From: Mobilitalea sibirica
GTDB taxonomy: Bacteria > Bacillota > Clostridia > Lachnospirales > Lachnospiraceae
Reading direction: 5' to 3'
Assembly (NCBI RefSeq): GCF_015999265.1
Contig: NZ_JAEAGR010000002.1
Span: 303,846 to 367,845, forward strand
DNA: 64,000 bases
This document shows, piece by piece, positions 28,570 to 36,884 of this stretch (position 1 is its first letter; the number at the start of each line of letters is the position of its first letter). Below the pieces are notes generated by a model that saw only the letters and a list, made by a program, of their open reading frames with translations, did no database searches and had not been told where the DNA came from. The position numbers and the translations under genes are program-made.

Positions 28570-28720
28570 CCGGTAGTCAGTTCGTCCCTTCAGGGGCGGC
28601 AAAGGAGACAATGGCGTAGTGGCTTGAACAAAGTGAAAGCCAGCGTCTTTAGGCGCTGGCCGGTAACAGAGGCTTATAGCCTCAGAGCATACCACCCGTT
28701 TGACGGGTGGTGCTGATTCA

Positions 28721-29815
28721 TCACTCAGTATCCGAATCAAAGCTTTCTTTCATTGCACCTCTTTCACCAATTTTATATCTATATATATTTTTACCATTAA
28801 AGGTAGTAATATAGATGCTTTCTTCATCAAATCCTTTACCGCCAAATGCTATGATGTGATTGGATATTATATTCCCAAGCTTTAAAAATTCAATACCCCC
28901 CTCATTGTCAATCTTCATAATCTGTGCCATACCATCAATGGAAACATACATATGGTCTTTATCCGAAAAAGTTATATTAAGTGGTGCGCCGAATACACCA
29001 GAATTCTTGATCGGATTTTTAATAATAACTTCCGGATTATCTTGGACATTCCCCTCAGTATCTATTGAATATTTTAATAAGCTCTTACTATTAAAGTCGG
29101 TGACATATAAATTGTTATAGTCAGGATCAAATTCCAAGGAGAAAAAAGAACTATATGATGTCTCACCCTTACTACTATCAATAAAGGTCGTTTTTGCTAA
29201 ATCAGGTGTATATTTGTCAATGGTACTTCCATTGGTTATATAGAAGTTTCCTTGTTTGTCGAACTCAATTCCGCTTGCGCCTAAAAATCCTTTAAAGTCC
29301 TCTCTTATCAAAGTAGATACCGTACCTTCTGGAGTGATATGGAGAATTCTGTCTTGAGCAGCAGCAAGAATATTACCTTGTTGATCAAATGTCATATCCC
29401 ATATTAATGGGCTATTAAAGTAGTAATCCTTACCCTTGGGAAGTTCCTGTAAGCTACAGAAAGTTCTAACTTCTCCACTCGGAGTGACTTTAACCAACTC
29501 TCCATCTTTAGCAACAAACATGTTCTCATCATTATCAAAGATGATTCCTGCACCTACTTTACCGTTTAAGTCTGCAAATATTTCAGCTTTGATCTCATCC
29601 TTATTCTCACCGTTTTCAGAAGGAGCCTCTGTCGCTGTAGAAAGATCATTATCTTGTTCCGGCGTAGGTGTTATTGTTACTCCTTCATCATTGTTAACTT
29701 CTTGTTTTTGCATGGTAATCACTTCTTCCTTTTTCTGTTCTTGTTTTGAACTACATCCATTAAGCATAACGAAAAAGATGCATAATAAAATTATTAAATG
29801 TTTTTTTCTTATCAT
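28721..29815 (-). CDS. Lipoprotein with NHL/SMP-30-like beta-propeller
   Basis: A 364-residue surface lipoprotein. The signal ends at lipobox LNGC; an acidic Thr/Glu/Pro linker runs to about residue 80. The remainder has repeated units with the pattern DxxGNxxxA/T (FDNDENMFVA, FDQQGNILAA, FDKQGNFYIT, FDPDYNNLYVT), as in NHL or gluconolactonase-type propellers. Ligand unknown. The IS200 right end lies within about 10 bases of its stop, so the C-terminus may have been altered by insertion. A MerR-type promoter with a 19-base spacer drives it. Confidence 0.8.
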   Translation of the reverse strand: MIRKKHLIILLCIFFVMLNGCSSKQEQKKEEVITMQKQEVNNDEGVTITPTPEQDNDLSTATEAPSENGENKDEIKAEIFADLNGKVGAGIIFDNDENMFVAKDGELVKVTPSGEVRTFCSLQELPKGKDYYFNSPLIWDMTFDQQGNILAAAQDRILHITPEGTVSTLIREDFKGFLGASGIEFDKQGNFYITNGSTIDKYTPDLAKTTFIDSSKGETSYSSFFSLEFDPDYNNLYVTDFNSKSLLKYSIDTEGNVQDNPEVIIKNPIKNSGVFGAPLNITFSDKDHMYVSIDGMAQIMKIDNEGGIEFLKLGNIISNHIIAFGGKGFDEESIYITTFNGKNIYRYKIGERGAMKESFDSDTE

Positions 29816-29835
29816 TCTATACCTCCTTTTTTTGG

Positions 29836-29866
29836 ATTATAAACCCTATAGTAGCTATAGGGTCAA
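29836..29866 (-). promoter_or_regulatory. MerR-type promoter with 19-base spacer
   Basis: On the minus strand: TTGACC (29866-29861), 19 bases, TATAAT (29841-29836). The spacer is filled by a perfect dyad, ACCCTATAG and CTATAGGGT (29843-29851 and 29855-29863). Over-long spacer plus central dyad is the mark of MerR-activated promoters. Confidence 0.75.
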
Positions 29867-29895
29867 TATACAGATATAGTGATTTATTGCTTAAG

Positions 29896-29925
29896 ACTGT
29901 ACTTTTTCATATAAAAACTGTACTT
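29896..29925 (+). promoter_or_regulatory. 9-base direct repeats before the RiPP cluster
   Basis: ACTGTACTT occurs at 29896-29904 and 29917-29925, 12 bases apart, so the period is 21 bp. This spacing is typical of dimeric activators that bind one DNA face. Confidence 0.5.
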
Positions 29926-30013
29926 AAGTGATATAGACGGTAATCGTTGAATAATTTATCATTTAATTTAGAAATTTCATTGATTGTGTCAAAAAAATAG
30001 GAGTTATGAAATT

Positions 30014-31420
30014 ATGGTAGATGAGAATAATGATTATAAGAATATTTGGGATAGGGTGGAGAATGCCCTAAGCATCGGCAAAAGCAATACAGAATTCGAC
30101 CTATGGAATAGTATTGATGAACATTATAATCCATACAAATATAAACCAAAGAGAAAAGAGAATGTCGAAATAGCACAAATTGATAGTAAAGGCGGGGCTA
30201 TCACATATATGCTGCGCAATACGGCAAACGACAAGTATATTATACTAGGAGATAAAGAACTGTATCTATGGAAACAGATGGATGGCAGTAATACCGTGAA
30301 AAACTTATATCTTGAGTTAATCATGGAATATGGACTTACCGCTCAATCAACCTTATTTTCATTTCTACAAATATTAAAAGCCAACAATTTTCTTCATGAT
30401 AGTAGTACTTCGGTTTATCTGGAAATCGATAAAACCCTTAGCAGACATAAGATTTTATACCGGGTTAAGAGCGTAATTAATTTTCTCATGAGTGCTCGCC
30501 TGACAACTAAAAAAGCGGATCAATTCTTTGCTTGGCTTTATAAGAGATTGAAAGTTGTTTACCATAAAATCTCCTTTTTTCTCATGCTGGTAATGTTAAT
30601 TATTAATCTTGGTCTCACATCCTATTTTCTGTTTTATAAACATGAAACCATATTATTAACACCGCATACGGGACCCGGCTCCCATGATGTTATATACTTA
30701 ATGGTGATTACATATTTTAGCGTATTTATACATGAAATTGCCCATGGGTTAACGGTAAAGCATTATGATAGAAAGGTACTTCGGGCAGGTTTTATGCTGC
30801 TGTTTGGTTCTCCGATTGCTTATGTAGATACCACGGATATTTTAATGAAAGGTCGATATCGTCGCATTGGTGTATCTTTTTCCGGTCCCTGTATCAATGG
30901 TGTGATTGGTGGAATCCTGCTATTTATAGCATTAATTCATCCGGAAAGTATACATGAGAATCTAATGCTTCATGCAGGTCTGGTCAATAGTATGTTATTC
31001 GTTCTTAACCTGATACCCTTTACAGAAACAGATGGACATTATATCATTCAGGATTGGCTGATGATGCCTCAATTACGACAAGAGTCTCTAAGATTTCTTA
31101 AGCTGGACATCTGGAAAATACTGATTGGAAAGGAAAAATGGCAGAAGAAACATTTTGGCTTTCTCTTCTATGGATCAATCTCGGTATTGGGGATTTATTA
31201 TCTACTGATGAAAGGAATACACTTATGGGCCCACTCCGGGCAACATTTACTAGAAGAAGCATTATCAAATCCTCGTATGGTAATAGAAGTTATATTATTT
31301 TGGGTATTCTTAGTTTTATTGATTGTGTTCTTACGTAGAATTGCCCGTTATAGAAGTAAGAAAAACAGTATTACAAATTTATTAGAGTTTCGACTTATGA
31401 CAAGGTCCTATGATAATTAA
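30014..31420 (+). CDS. RiPP-cluster M50-type membrane metallopeptidase with PqqD-like domain
   Basis: A 468-residue protein. Residues about 45-135 resemble a PqqD/RiPP-recognition fold (IILGDKELYLWKQMDGSNT, then LFSFLQILKANNFL), which could grip the leader peptide. Several membrane helices follow. The zinc motif is HEIAH (His240, Glu241, His244) with a third ligand likely Asp340 in TETDGH, as in site-2 proteases and YydH-like peptidases. It probably cleaves or helps export the modified peptide. ATG 30014 follows AGGAG; a TTG at 29984 is upstream of it. It overlaps the next gene by 11 bases. Confidence 0.82.
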   Translation: MVDENNDYKNIWDRVENALSIGKSNTEFDLWNSIDEHYNPYKYKPKRKENVEIAQIDSKGGAITYMLRNTANDKYIILGDKELYLWKQMDGSNTVKNLYLELIMEYGLTAQSTLFSFLQILKANNFLHDSSTSVYLEIDKTLSRHKILYRVKSVINFLMSARLTTKKADQFFAWLYKRLKVVYHKISFFLMLVMLIINLGLTSYFLFYKHETILLTPHTGPGSHDVIYLMVITYFSVFIHEIAHGLTVKHYDRKVLRAGFMLLFGSPIAYVDTTDILMKGRYRRIGVSFSGPCINGVIGGILLFIALIHPESIHENLMLHAGLVNSMLFVLNLIPFTETDGHYIIQDWLMMPQLRQESLRFLKLDIWKILIGKEKWQKKHFGFLFYGSISVLGIYYLLMKGIHLWAHSGQHLLEEALSNPRMVIEVILFWVFLVLLIVFLRRIARYRSKKNSITNLLEFRLMTRSYDN

Positions 31421-32510
31421 TGACTTCAGGACGAATCGAATTAAATTGGCAAGCATAAAGGGTCTTATGTACAACCTAAATGCTAGGTTCATGAAAGATG
31501 CCGTCGAAAGCATCATGGAGGTTAATATGACAATACAACTTGGTCTTCTAATCACTGAACGCTGTAATATAGCCTGTAATCACTGTATTTTCAGCGCCAC
31601 CGGAGAGAGTAGGGATGAGGCTAAAACGATGTTAATTGATGATATTTGCCAATATATCGATCGAATAGCGAATATTACTGTAAGAGAAAATACGCAGTTT
31701 TCGGTTGGTTTTACTGGTGGGGAACCTTTCCTTTGCTTTCAGGAACTTTTAGAAGGTATTCAGCATGCCAAACGAATGGGTGCGTATAAAATTTCTACCG
31801 TTACCAACGGATTTTGGGGATCAAATAAAGAGGATGCTTTTCGTAAGATAGCTATATTAAAGCAGGCAGGTCTTACAGATATCTCATTCAGTATGGATGA
31901 TTTTCATCAGGTACATATTCCGATCAGTTCACTTATTAACGCTGTTTCAATATGCAAAGAACTGGACATAGTAATTACGATTAAGACAGTCGTTACAAAA
32001 AGGAGCCGTAGACTTGCCGAGGTTTTACATGATCTGGGAGATTTGCTTTTGGGTCAGAAGGTCATGGTGGAAGAGATACCTTGTGTACCGGAAGGAAGAG
32101 CTAAATTTTTAATTCCTCCGAAAGATCTTCTTTATTATCCGGGTATGCCGGCAAAACCCTGTTTTATGGGTATGATGTTAATCATTCTTCCGAACGGAGA
32201 TACATATCCCTGCTGTGGTACAGGATGGAGTCAACAACTATTATTAGGTAATACAAAGGAAACAAATTTTGATACATTGTACGATAAGATGAAAGAACAA
32301 CCATTATTCATGCTTCTTCGGGAGAAAGGACCTCATTATTTTGCTCCATATTTGGAAGCGAACGGTTATTCGATCGATCATAATCAATATATTAATAACT
32401 GTGATTTATGTCATAAGGTATTGACACATCAAGAATTTGATAAAGTACTACCAAGCGTTCTACATGATTGGAGAGTTGAACGTGTGAATAAAATGCTAGG
32501 TTCCTGCTGA
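31410..32510 (+). CDS. Radical SAM peptide-modifying enzyme with C-terminal cysteine (twitch/SPASM-like) domain
   Basis: A 366-residue enzyme. The 4Fe-4S motif is CxxxCxxC at Cys52, Cys56 and Cys59 (ERCNIACNHC), followed by FTGGEPF. The tail has further cysteines (PCFMG, YPCCGTGW, NNCDLC) suited to an extra cluster. Such enzymes make thioether or C-C links or epimerise residues in RiPP precursors. The precursor has no Cys, so thioethers are unlikely. Translation may instead start at ATG 31527, which has GGAGG five bases upstream, giving 327 residues; the longer frame overlaps the peptidase gene and looks coding. Confidence 0.85.
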   Translation: MIINDFRTNRIKLASIKGLMYNLNARFMKDAVESIMEVNMTIQLGLLITERCNIACNHCIFSATGESRDEAKTMLIDDICQYIDRIANITVRENTQFSVGFTGGEPFLCFQELLEGIQHAKRMGAYKISTVTNGFWGSNKEDAFRKIAILKQAGLTDISFSMDDFHQVHIPISSLINAVSICKELDIVITIKTVVTKRSRRLAEVLHDLGDLLLGQKVMVEEIPCVPEGRAKFLIPPKDLLYYPGMPAKPCFMGMMLIILPNGDTYPCCGTGWSQQLLLGNTKETNFDTLYDKMKEQPLFMLLREKGPHYFAPYLEANGYSIDHNQYINNCDLCHKVLTHQEFDKVLPSVLHDWRVERVNKMLGSC

Positions 32511-32544
32511 AAGACGGATAGTGTAATGGAAAGGAGGTGTAAGA

Positions 32545-32751
32545 ATGGCAACGAAAGAAGAAACCAAAAAAATCGCCCTCAAAGCTATCGAAGATGACGC
32601 ATTTCGCGCTGAGTTGGAAAAGGATCCTGCTAAGGCAGCCAGCTCCATAGGCATAACCTTGAGCGCTGAAGACGTAGAAGCTATTAAAAATCAAGTTGAA
32701 AGTGCAAAAAGTGCGGGATCAAGAGAATCCAAGAGTATTTTCTTTATCTAA
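32545..32751 (+). CDS. RiPP precursor peptide with NHLP/Nif11-like leader
   Basis: A 68-residue peptide. The leader part AFRAELEKDPAKAASSIGI followed by TLSAEDVEAIKN fits the nitrile-hydratase-like/Franean1_4349-type leaders that precede B12 radical SAM genes. The end, about residues 57-68, is a short tail rich in Ser/Lys/Arg finishing with SIFFI and is the likely core. No Cys or double Gly. It has the strongest ribosome site of the cluster (AAAGGAGGTG) and lies between the two radical SAM genes. Identity as precursor is inferred from leader pattern and position. Confidence 0.75.
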   Translation: MATKEETKKIALKAIEDDAFRAELEKDPAKAASSIGITLSAEDVEAIKNQVESAKSAGSRESKSIFFI

Positions 32752-32832
32752 ATGTAATATATGCAAAATAAACAAATGATACATCAGTCTTTCAGCAGAC
32801 TTAATAAATTTTTTTTGAATGAGGTGATGACC

Positions 32833-34728
32833 TTGAAGGTATTACTGATAAGTATGCCTTTTGCCGGGGTTTCATTTGCTTCCATGGGTTTGAGCTCCTT
32901 ACGCCCGGTACTGGAACAAGAAGGAATCGCTTGTGAAATTCTATATTATAATATGTATTTCCGACACTTTGTTGGTGATACGTTAGACTACGATGAACTT
33001 GCGAGACGAAGTCTGATGGGTGAGTGGGTTTTCGGATGTGAACTATACGGTGAGAACTGGGCTAATTCCCCAAGAGGAAGTATTGAGGAAATTTCGAAGG
33101 TCATAAACTCCGGAGCCGATAAGAAACAATGTGAAATTTTAAATTTGATTTTAAAGTATCGCAAAGTTGCCGGAGCCTTTTTAGAGCAGTGTATAGCAGA
33201 AGTTGATTGGGATAGATACGATATCATCGGGTTTACATCTGTCTATGACCAGCAGATAGCATCATTGGCTTTGGCCAAACGAATAAAAAGTAAATATTCC
33301 GAAAAAATAATTGTATTCGGAGGAGCCAATTGCCAAGGGGAAATGGGACTGGCTATGATGGAACATTTTCCATTTGTAGATTGGGTATTTAGCGGAGAGG
33401 CTGAACAATCTTTTCTGCAGGCCATAAAACGATGGGTGAATCAAGAGAGTTTAGAAGGTATAAAAGGATTAGCTTATCGTAGAGATAATAAAGTGATAGA
33501 GCAGGGTACCGGACTGGTAACGGACTTAGATAAATTACCTTACCCTAATTTCAAGGACTACTATCAAGCGATTGAGAAGTGGGCACCGGATATGAAAGGA
33601 AAAGTGCCTCTGTCCTTAGAATTGTCCAGAGGATGCTGGTGGTCTGCTAAATCTCAATGTATTTTTTGCGGTATCCAGAATCAGATCCACACATTTCGAT
33701 ACAAAAGTCCGGAAAGAGCTTTAAGTGAGATTAACGATCTAATAACAATGTATGGTATTAATAATGTATTCGTTATCGATTCTAATTTACCACTTCCATA
33801 TTATAAGACTGTTTTACCGGCCCTTAGTACCGGTGCCATAAAGCTCAGCGATTTTTTTGTAGAAACAAAAGCTAATATTAAATATAAAAACCTACAGGTA
33901 TTAAGACAGGCAGGTTCGAATACTTTTCAACCAGGGATTGAGAGTTTAGATACCGAAATGCTTCAGTATATGCATAAAGGAACAACTATGCTACATAATA
34001 TTAGGATTTTAAAATGGGCAAGAGAGTGTGGATTATATACCGGTTGGAATTTTCTACACAGCTTTCCGGGAGAACCCCCTAAGGCCTATGATCGTATGGC
34101 GTCTATCGTTTCCTATCTAGTTCACTTACAGCCTCCATCCAATGTAGGACCCGTATTATTGCAGCGGTTCAGCCCAATGTTTGACTATTTAAATAAGTGG
34201 AACATAACCAATATCAGGGCCGGTAAACTTTATGAGTTTATCTATCCCTTTGATTTAAAAGCTTTAAATCAACTGGCCTATACTTTTGATTTTGAAACCA
34301 GCGAAGATTCTGAACGTAATTATCTTAAGGGTGTAGTTCATGAAATTATGTTATGGAAAGGCATGTGGGAAAAAAAAGAACCTCCGCTACTAGCTTATGA
34401 AGAGACTTCGCAAGGAGGCGTGGTTGTTTATGACACCCGACCTATGCGTAAATGTTACAGCATTACCTTAGAAAAGCCTTTGGCTATTATTTTACTTGCA
34501 TGTGACGCCGGAGCTGCTTTTGATGAAATAAGGCGCAATGTAATTAACGAGATGGGTGAGGCAAAGTATCCCGGTGATATTTATCTTATGGAAGGAATAA
34601 AGATGTTGGAAAGCTATGGTTTTTTACTTAGGGAGGATAAACATTACCTCACACTTGCATATTCACTAAAAACGTATAGACAAAATAATGAATCGCTACT
34701 GGCTTATCTGCTGGATGTTGATGAATAA
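32833..34728 (+). CDS. B12-binding radical SAM RiPP maturase (rSAM_ocin_1-like, putative C-methyltransferase)
   Basis: A 631-residue enzyme. Residues 1-200 form the cobalamin-type fold (VLLISMPFAGVSFASMGLSS near the start; IIGFTSVYDQQIASLALA; IVFGGANCQGEMG). The radical SAM motif is the family-specific C-x7-C-x2-C at Cys268, Cys276 and Cys279 (RGCWWSAKSQCIFCG). This matches the bacteriocin maturation radical SAM protein 1 family, thought to methylate unreactive carbons. A TTG at 32833 is preferred: it has GAGGTG at the right distance and the conserved domain begins there. An ATG at 32827 is too near the site; the ATG at 32761 has none. Confidence 0.85.
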   Translation: MKVLLISMPFAGVSFASMGLSSLRPVLEQEGIACEILYYNMYFRHFVGDTLDYDELARRSLMGEWVFGCELYGENWANSPRGSIEEISKVINSGADKKQCEILNLILKYRKVAGAFLEQCIAEVDWDRYDIIGFTSVYDQQIASLALAKRIKSKYSEKIIVFGGANCQGEMGLAMMEHFPFVDWVFSGEAEQSFLQAIKRWVNQESLEGIKGLAYRRDNKVIEQGTGLVTDLDKLPYPNFKDYYQAIEKWAPDMKGKVPLSLELSRGCWWSAKSQCIFCGIQNQIHTFRYKSPERALSEINDLITMYGINNVFVIDSNLPLPYYKTVLPALSTGAIKLSDFFVETKANIKYKNLQVLRQAGSNTFQPGIESLDTEMLQYMHKGTTMLHNIRILKWARECGLYTGWNFLHSFPGEPPKAYDRMASIVSYLVHLQPPSNVGPVLLQRFSPMFDYLNKWNITNIRAGKLYEFIYPFDLKALNQLAYTFDFETSEDSERNYLKGVVHEIMLWKGMWEKKEPPLLAYEETSQGGVVVYDTRPMRKCYSITLEKPLAIILLACDAGAAFDEIRRNVINEMGEAKYPGDIYLMEGIKMLESYGFLLREDKHYLTLAYSLKTYRQNNESLLAYLLDVDE

Positions 34729-34752
34729 ATATGATAATAGGAGGAATGTTAA

Positions 34753-34965
34753 ATGCAATGTTTTACATGTGGAAATAGCGCAGTAGGAGTTTGCTCGTTT
34801 TGTGGACGAGGTGTTTGTAAAGAGCATATATCTGAAAAACCTAATATTATTGCTGTATATGTTGGAAAAAATCAAACTCCGAAAGCAATCGCAGTCTCAA
34901 AGGCTCTTTATTGCGGTATTTGTCAACCTCAGGCAGAGCCAATAGAAATGCCGGAAATTTACTAA
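34753..34965 (+). CDS. Small zinc-finger protein (B-box/DUF2180-like)
   Basis: A 70-residue protein with paired metal ligands: Cys3, Cys6, Cys14, Cys17, Cys22 and His25, then Cys54 and Cys57. The spacing C-x2-C-x7-C-x2-C-x4-C-x2-H resembles B-box and DUF2180 fingers. AGGAGG lies just before the ATG, 25 bases after the maturase stop, so it is probably the last gene of the RiPP operon. It may be a scaffold or regulator; function unknown. Confidence 0.75.
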   Translation: MQCFTCGNSAVGVCSFCGRGVCKEHISEKPNIIAVYVGKNQTPKAIAVSKALYCGICQPQAEPIEMPEIY

Positions 34966-35010
34966 AACATACAAAATAATGTTAAAATATACATTTTATA
35001 GTATGTATAC

Positions 35011-35040
35011 TTGACATGCATATAGTTTATAAAATATAGT
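35011..35040 (+). promoter_or_regulatory. Promoter of the two-component system
   Basis: TTGACA (35011-35016), an 18-base spacer and TATAGT (35035-35040), about 110 bases before the kinase start. Its presence suggests the kinase pair can be expressed apart from the RiPP genes. Confidence 0.5.
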
Positions 35041-35150
35041 GTATGTAAGGCTTGTATCTGAAACAAGTTCTCCAAGATATAAGAAACGTATTGATATCAT
35101 AGATAAGTTCACATTGAACGAATGAAGTGATTTTTTCAGGAGGAGATACA

Positions 35151-36884
35151 ATGGCCTATCAGTTCATACCATACAGTATCTTGTTAGTACTATCCGCCTT
35201 AACTACTATGGCGCTTGGCATTTATGGTTGTAGACATAAAGAATGCCCGGGTACAAAAGCATTCGTAGTCAGTATGTTTATTGGAACGCTGTGGTCGGTA
35301 TCAAATGCCCTGGAGATTTCGGCACTTACTCTGGAACACAAACTTATTTGGGCTAATATTCAATACATAGCCTACTCACTGGCTCCGGTTGCATGGAGTA
35401 TTATGGTACATCAATTTTTGGATAAAGCTCATTATGTAAAGAAAAAGTATCTAATATTACTTCTGATAATTCCTATTATTACGATTTTCTCAGTTTGGGC
35501 GGATCAAATCTATGGAATTGTTCGATATGATATTCATCTGGACACTACCGGTTCGCTACCGGTGATTGCTAAGAAATATAGTCCTTGGTTTTGGGTTCAT
35601 TTTTTGCAGGCTTATTTTCTTAATTTTTATTCTGTCTTATTATTACTGAAGAGTGTAGGCACAAAAAATACCATATACCGTAAGCAATCTTTTCCGTTAC
35701 TCATTGGTACCGGGTTGATTTTTAGTTTTAATCTAGCATATATACTGGGGATACGAATCCTGCCCCATGATATTTCACCGCTTATTTTTTCGATTTCCGG
35801 AGCAATCATTGCTTGGGGGATTTTTCGTTTTCGACTATTTCGTCTGGTGCCGATTGCCAGAAATAAAGTAATTGAAGCTATGAATCATATCGTTATAGTG
35901 ACAGATGCCGCAGATATCGTTGTGGATGTTAATCCAGCCGCTGCAAAATTATTAGCATTACATAAAGATCAAAACTTGATTGGAAAACCACTCAGCGCAA
36001 TATCAGAAGAAATTGCTGCTTTATTGGATCATAATGACATACTGACCCGACGGGAAATGCAATTGAAACACGCATTTGAAAATAAATCCCGTAACTATGA
36101 AATACAGATATCCCCCATTATGAATAATAAAGGTACATTGATGGGCAACGTCATTGTTATGAATGATATAACAGAATTAAAGCAAGCAGAGGAAGAGTTA
36201 TACCGAGAGCAAAGGGAGTTGGCTGTCATGGCCGAAAGAGATCGCTTAGCCAAAGATCTCCATGATAATTTAGGACAGATATTCAGCTTTGCCGGTATCC
36301 AAATTCAAGTTGCTCAGTTGGAACAACGACGCGGAAATCAAGAATTAGCCGATCAATATTTGGAACGTTTAGGTGAAATTATTGAAGAAGCTCATCAAGA
36401 AATGCGAAATTATGTCTATAGTACCCGTATAGATGAATATAGGAATAACAGTATTGAAAATTTAATTCTTAATCAAATTAGTATATTTATTAATAACAGC
36501 GGTTATTTTTCCAGAAATGACATAGAATTGAATCTGGCCGGTTACGAATTTCCTGTAGAAGTTAAGATGCATATAGTAAACATAATTAAAGAAGCTTTAA
36601 ATAATATATTAAAACATGCTTGTGCTACTTGTGTGAAGATCAGCCTTGGAAAAGATATAGACAATTATAAGCTCGTAATTGAAGATAATGGAATCGGATT
36701 TTTAAGCAAAAGCATAATGAACTCCCAAGGAAGTGGTTCGGGACTATGCATTATGGACGAAAGAACCCGATTACTGGGAGGCACTTTAAAAATTGATTCT
36801 TCGCTAGGGAAATACACCAAAATTATTGTTGAATTTCCGGAGCGCGTAGGAGGATACCAAGATGAAAATAATGATAGCGGATGA
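35151..36884 (+). CDS. 7TM sensor histidine kinase (NarL-type partner)
   Basis: A 577-residue membrane kinase. Seven N-terminal helices (about residues 1-225) match the histidine-kinase 7TM sensor. A PAS domain follows (about 235-345). The HisKA_3 box AERDRLAKDLHDNLGQIFS carries the phosphorylated His, and the ATPase part has EALNNILKHA, EDNGIGF and GSGLCIMDERTRLLGG. The ATG at 35151 follows AGGAGG. Its end overlaps the response regulator by 23 bases. It may sense the RiPP product or a membrane signal; that is inference from position. Confidence 0.88.
   Translation: MAYQFIPYSILLVLSALTTMALGIYGCRHKECPGTKAFVVSMFIGTLWSVSNALEISALTLEHKLIWANIQYIAYSLAPVAWSIMVHQFLDKAHYVKKKYLILLLIIPIITIFSVWADQIYGIVRYDIHLDTTGSLPVIAKKYSPWFWVHFLQAYFLNFYSVLLLLKSVGTKNTIYRKQSFPLLIGTGLIFSFNLAYILGIRILPHDISPLIFSISGAIIAWGIFRFRLFRLVPIARNKVIEAMNHIVIVTDAADIVVDVNPAAAKLLALHKDQNLIGKPLSAISEEIAALLDHNDILTRREMQLKHAFENKSRNYEIQISPIMNNKGTLMGNVIVMNDITELKQAEEELYREQRELAVMAERDRLAKDLHDNLGQIFSFAGIQIQVAQLEQRRGNQELADQYLERLGEIIEEAHQEMRNYVYSTRIDEYRNNSIENLILNQISIFINNSGYFSRNDIELNLAGYEFPVEVKMHIVNIIKEALNNILKHACATCVKISLGKDIDNYKLVIEDNGIGFLSKSIMNSQGSGSGLCIMDERTRLLGGTLKIDSSLGKYTKIIVEFPERVGGYQDENNDSG

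Larger units (their letters stand above)
27985..28715 (+). mobile_element. IS200-family insertion sequence (edges approximate)
   Basis: A single-gene element of about 0.73 kb. Subterminal hairpins lie at each side: CCACC-tgctatg-CGGGTGG near 28010-28028 and ACCACCCG-tttga-CGGGTGGT near 28691-28711. This fits the imperfect palindromes bound by TnpA in IS200/IS605 elements, which have no inverted ends and make no target duplication. Exact ends cannot be set without other copies. No tnpB is present. Confidence 0.75.

Noticed and set aside
27841..28720. CRISPR array or tRNA near the IS200 hairpins
   Set aside because: The palindromes are single subterminal hairpins of the insertion sequence, not regularly spaced repeats, and no cloverleaf was found.
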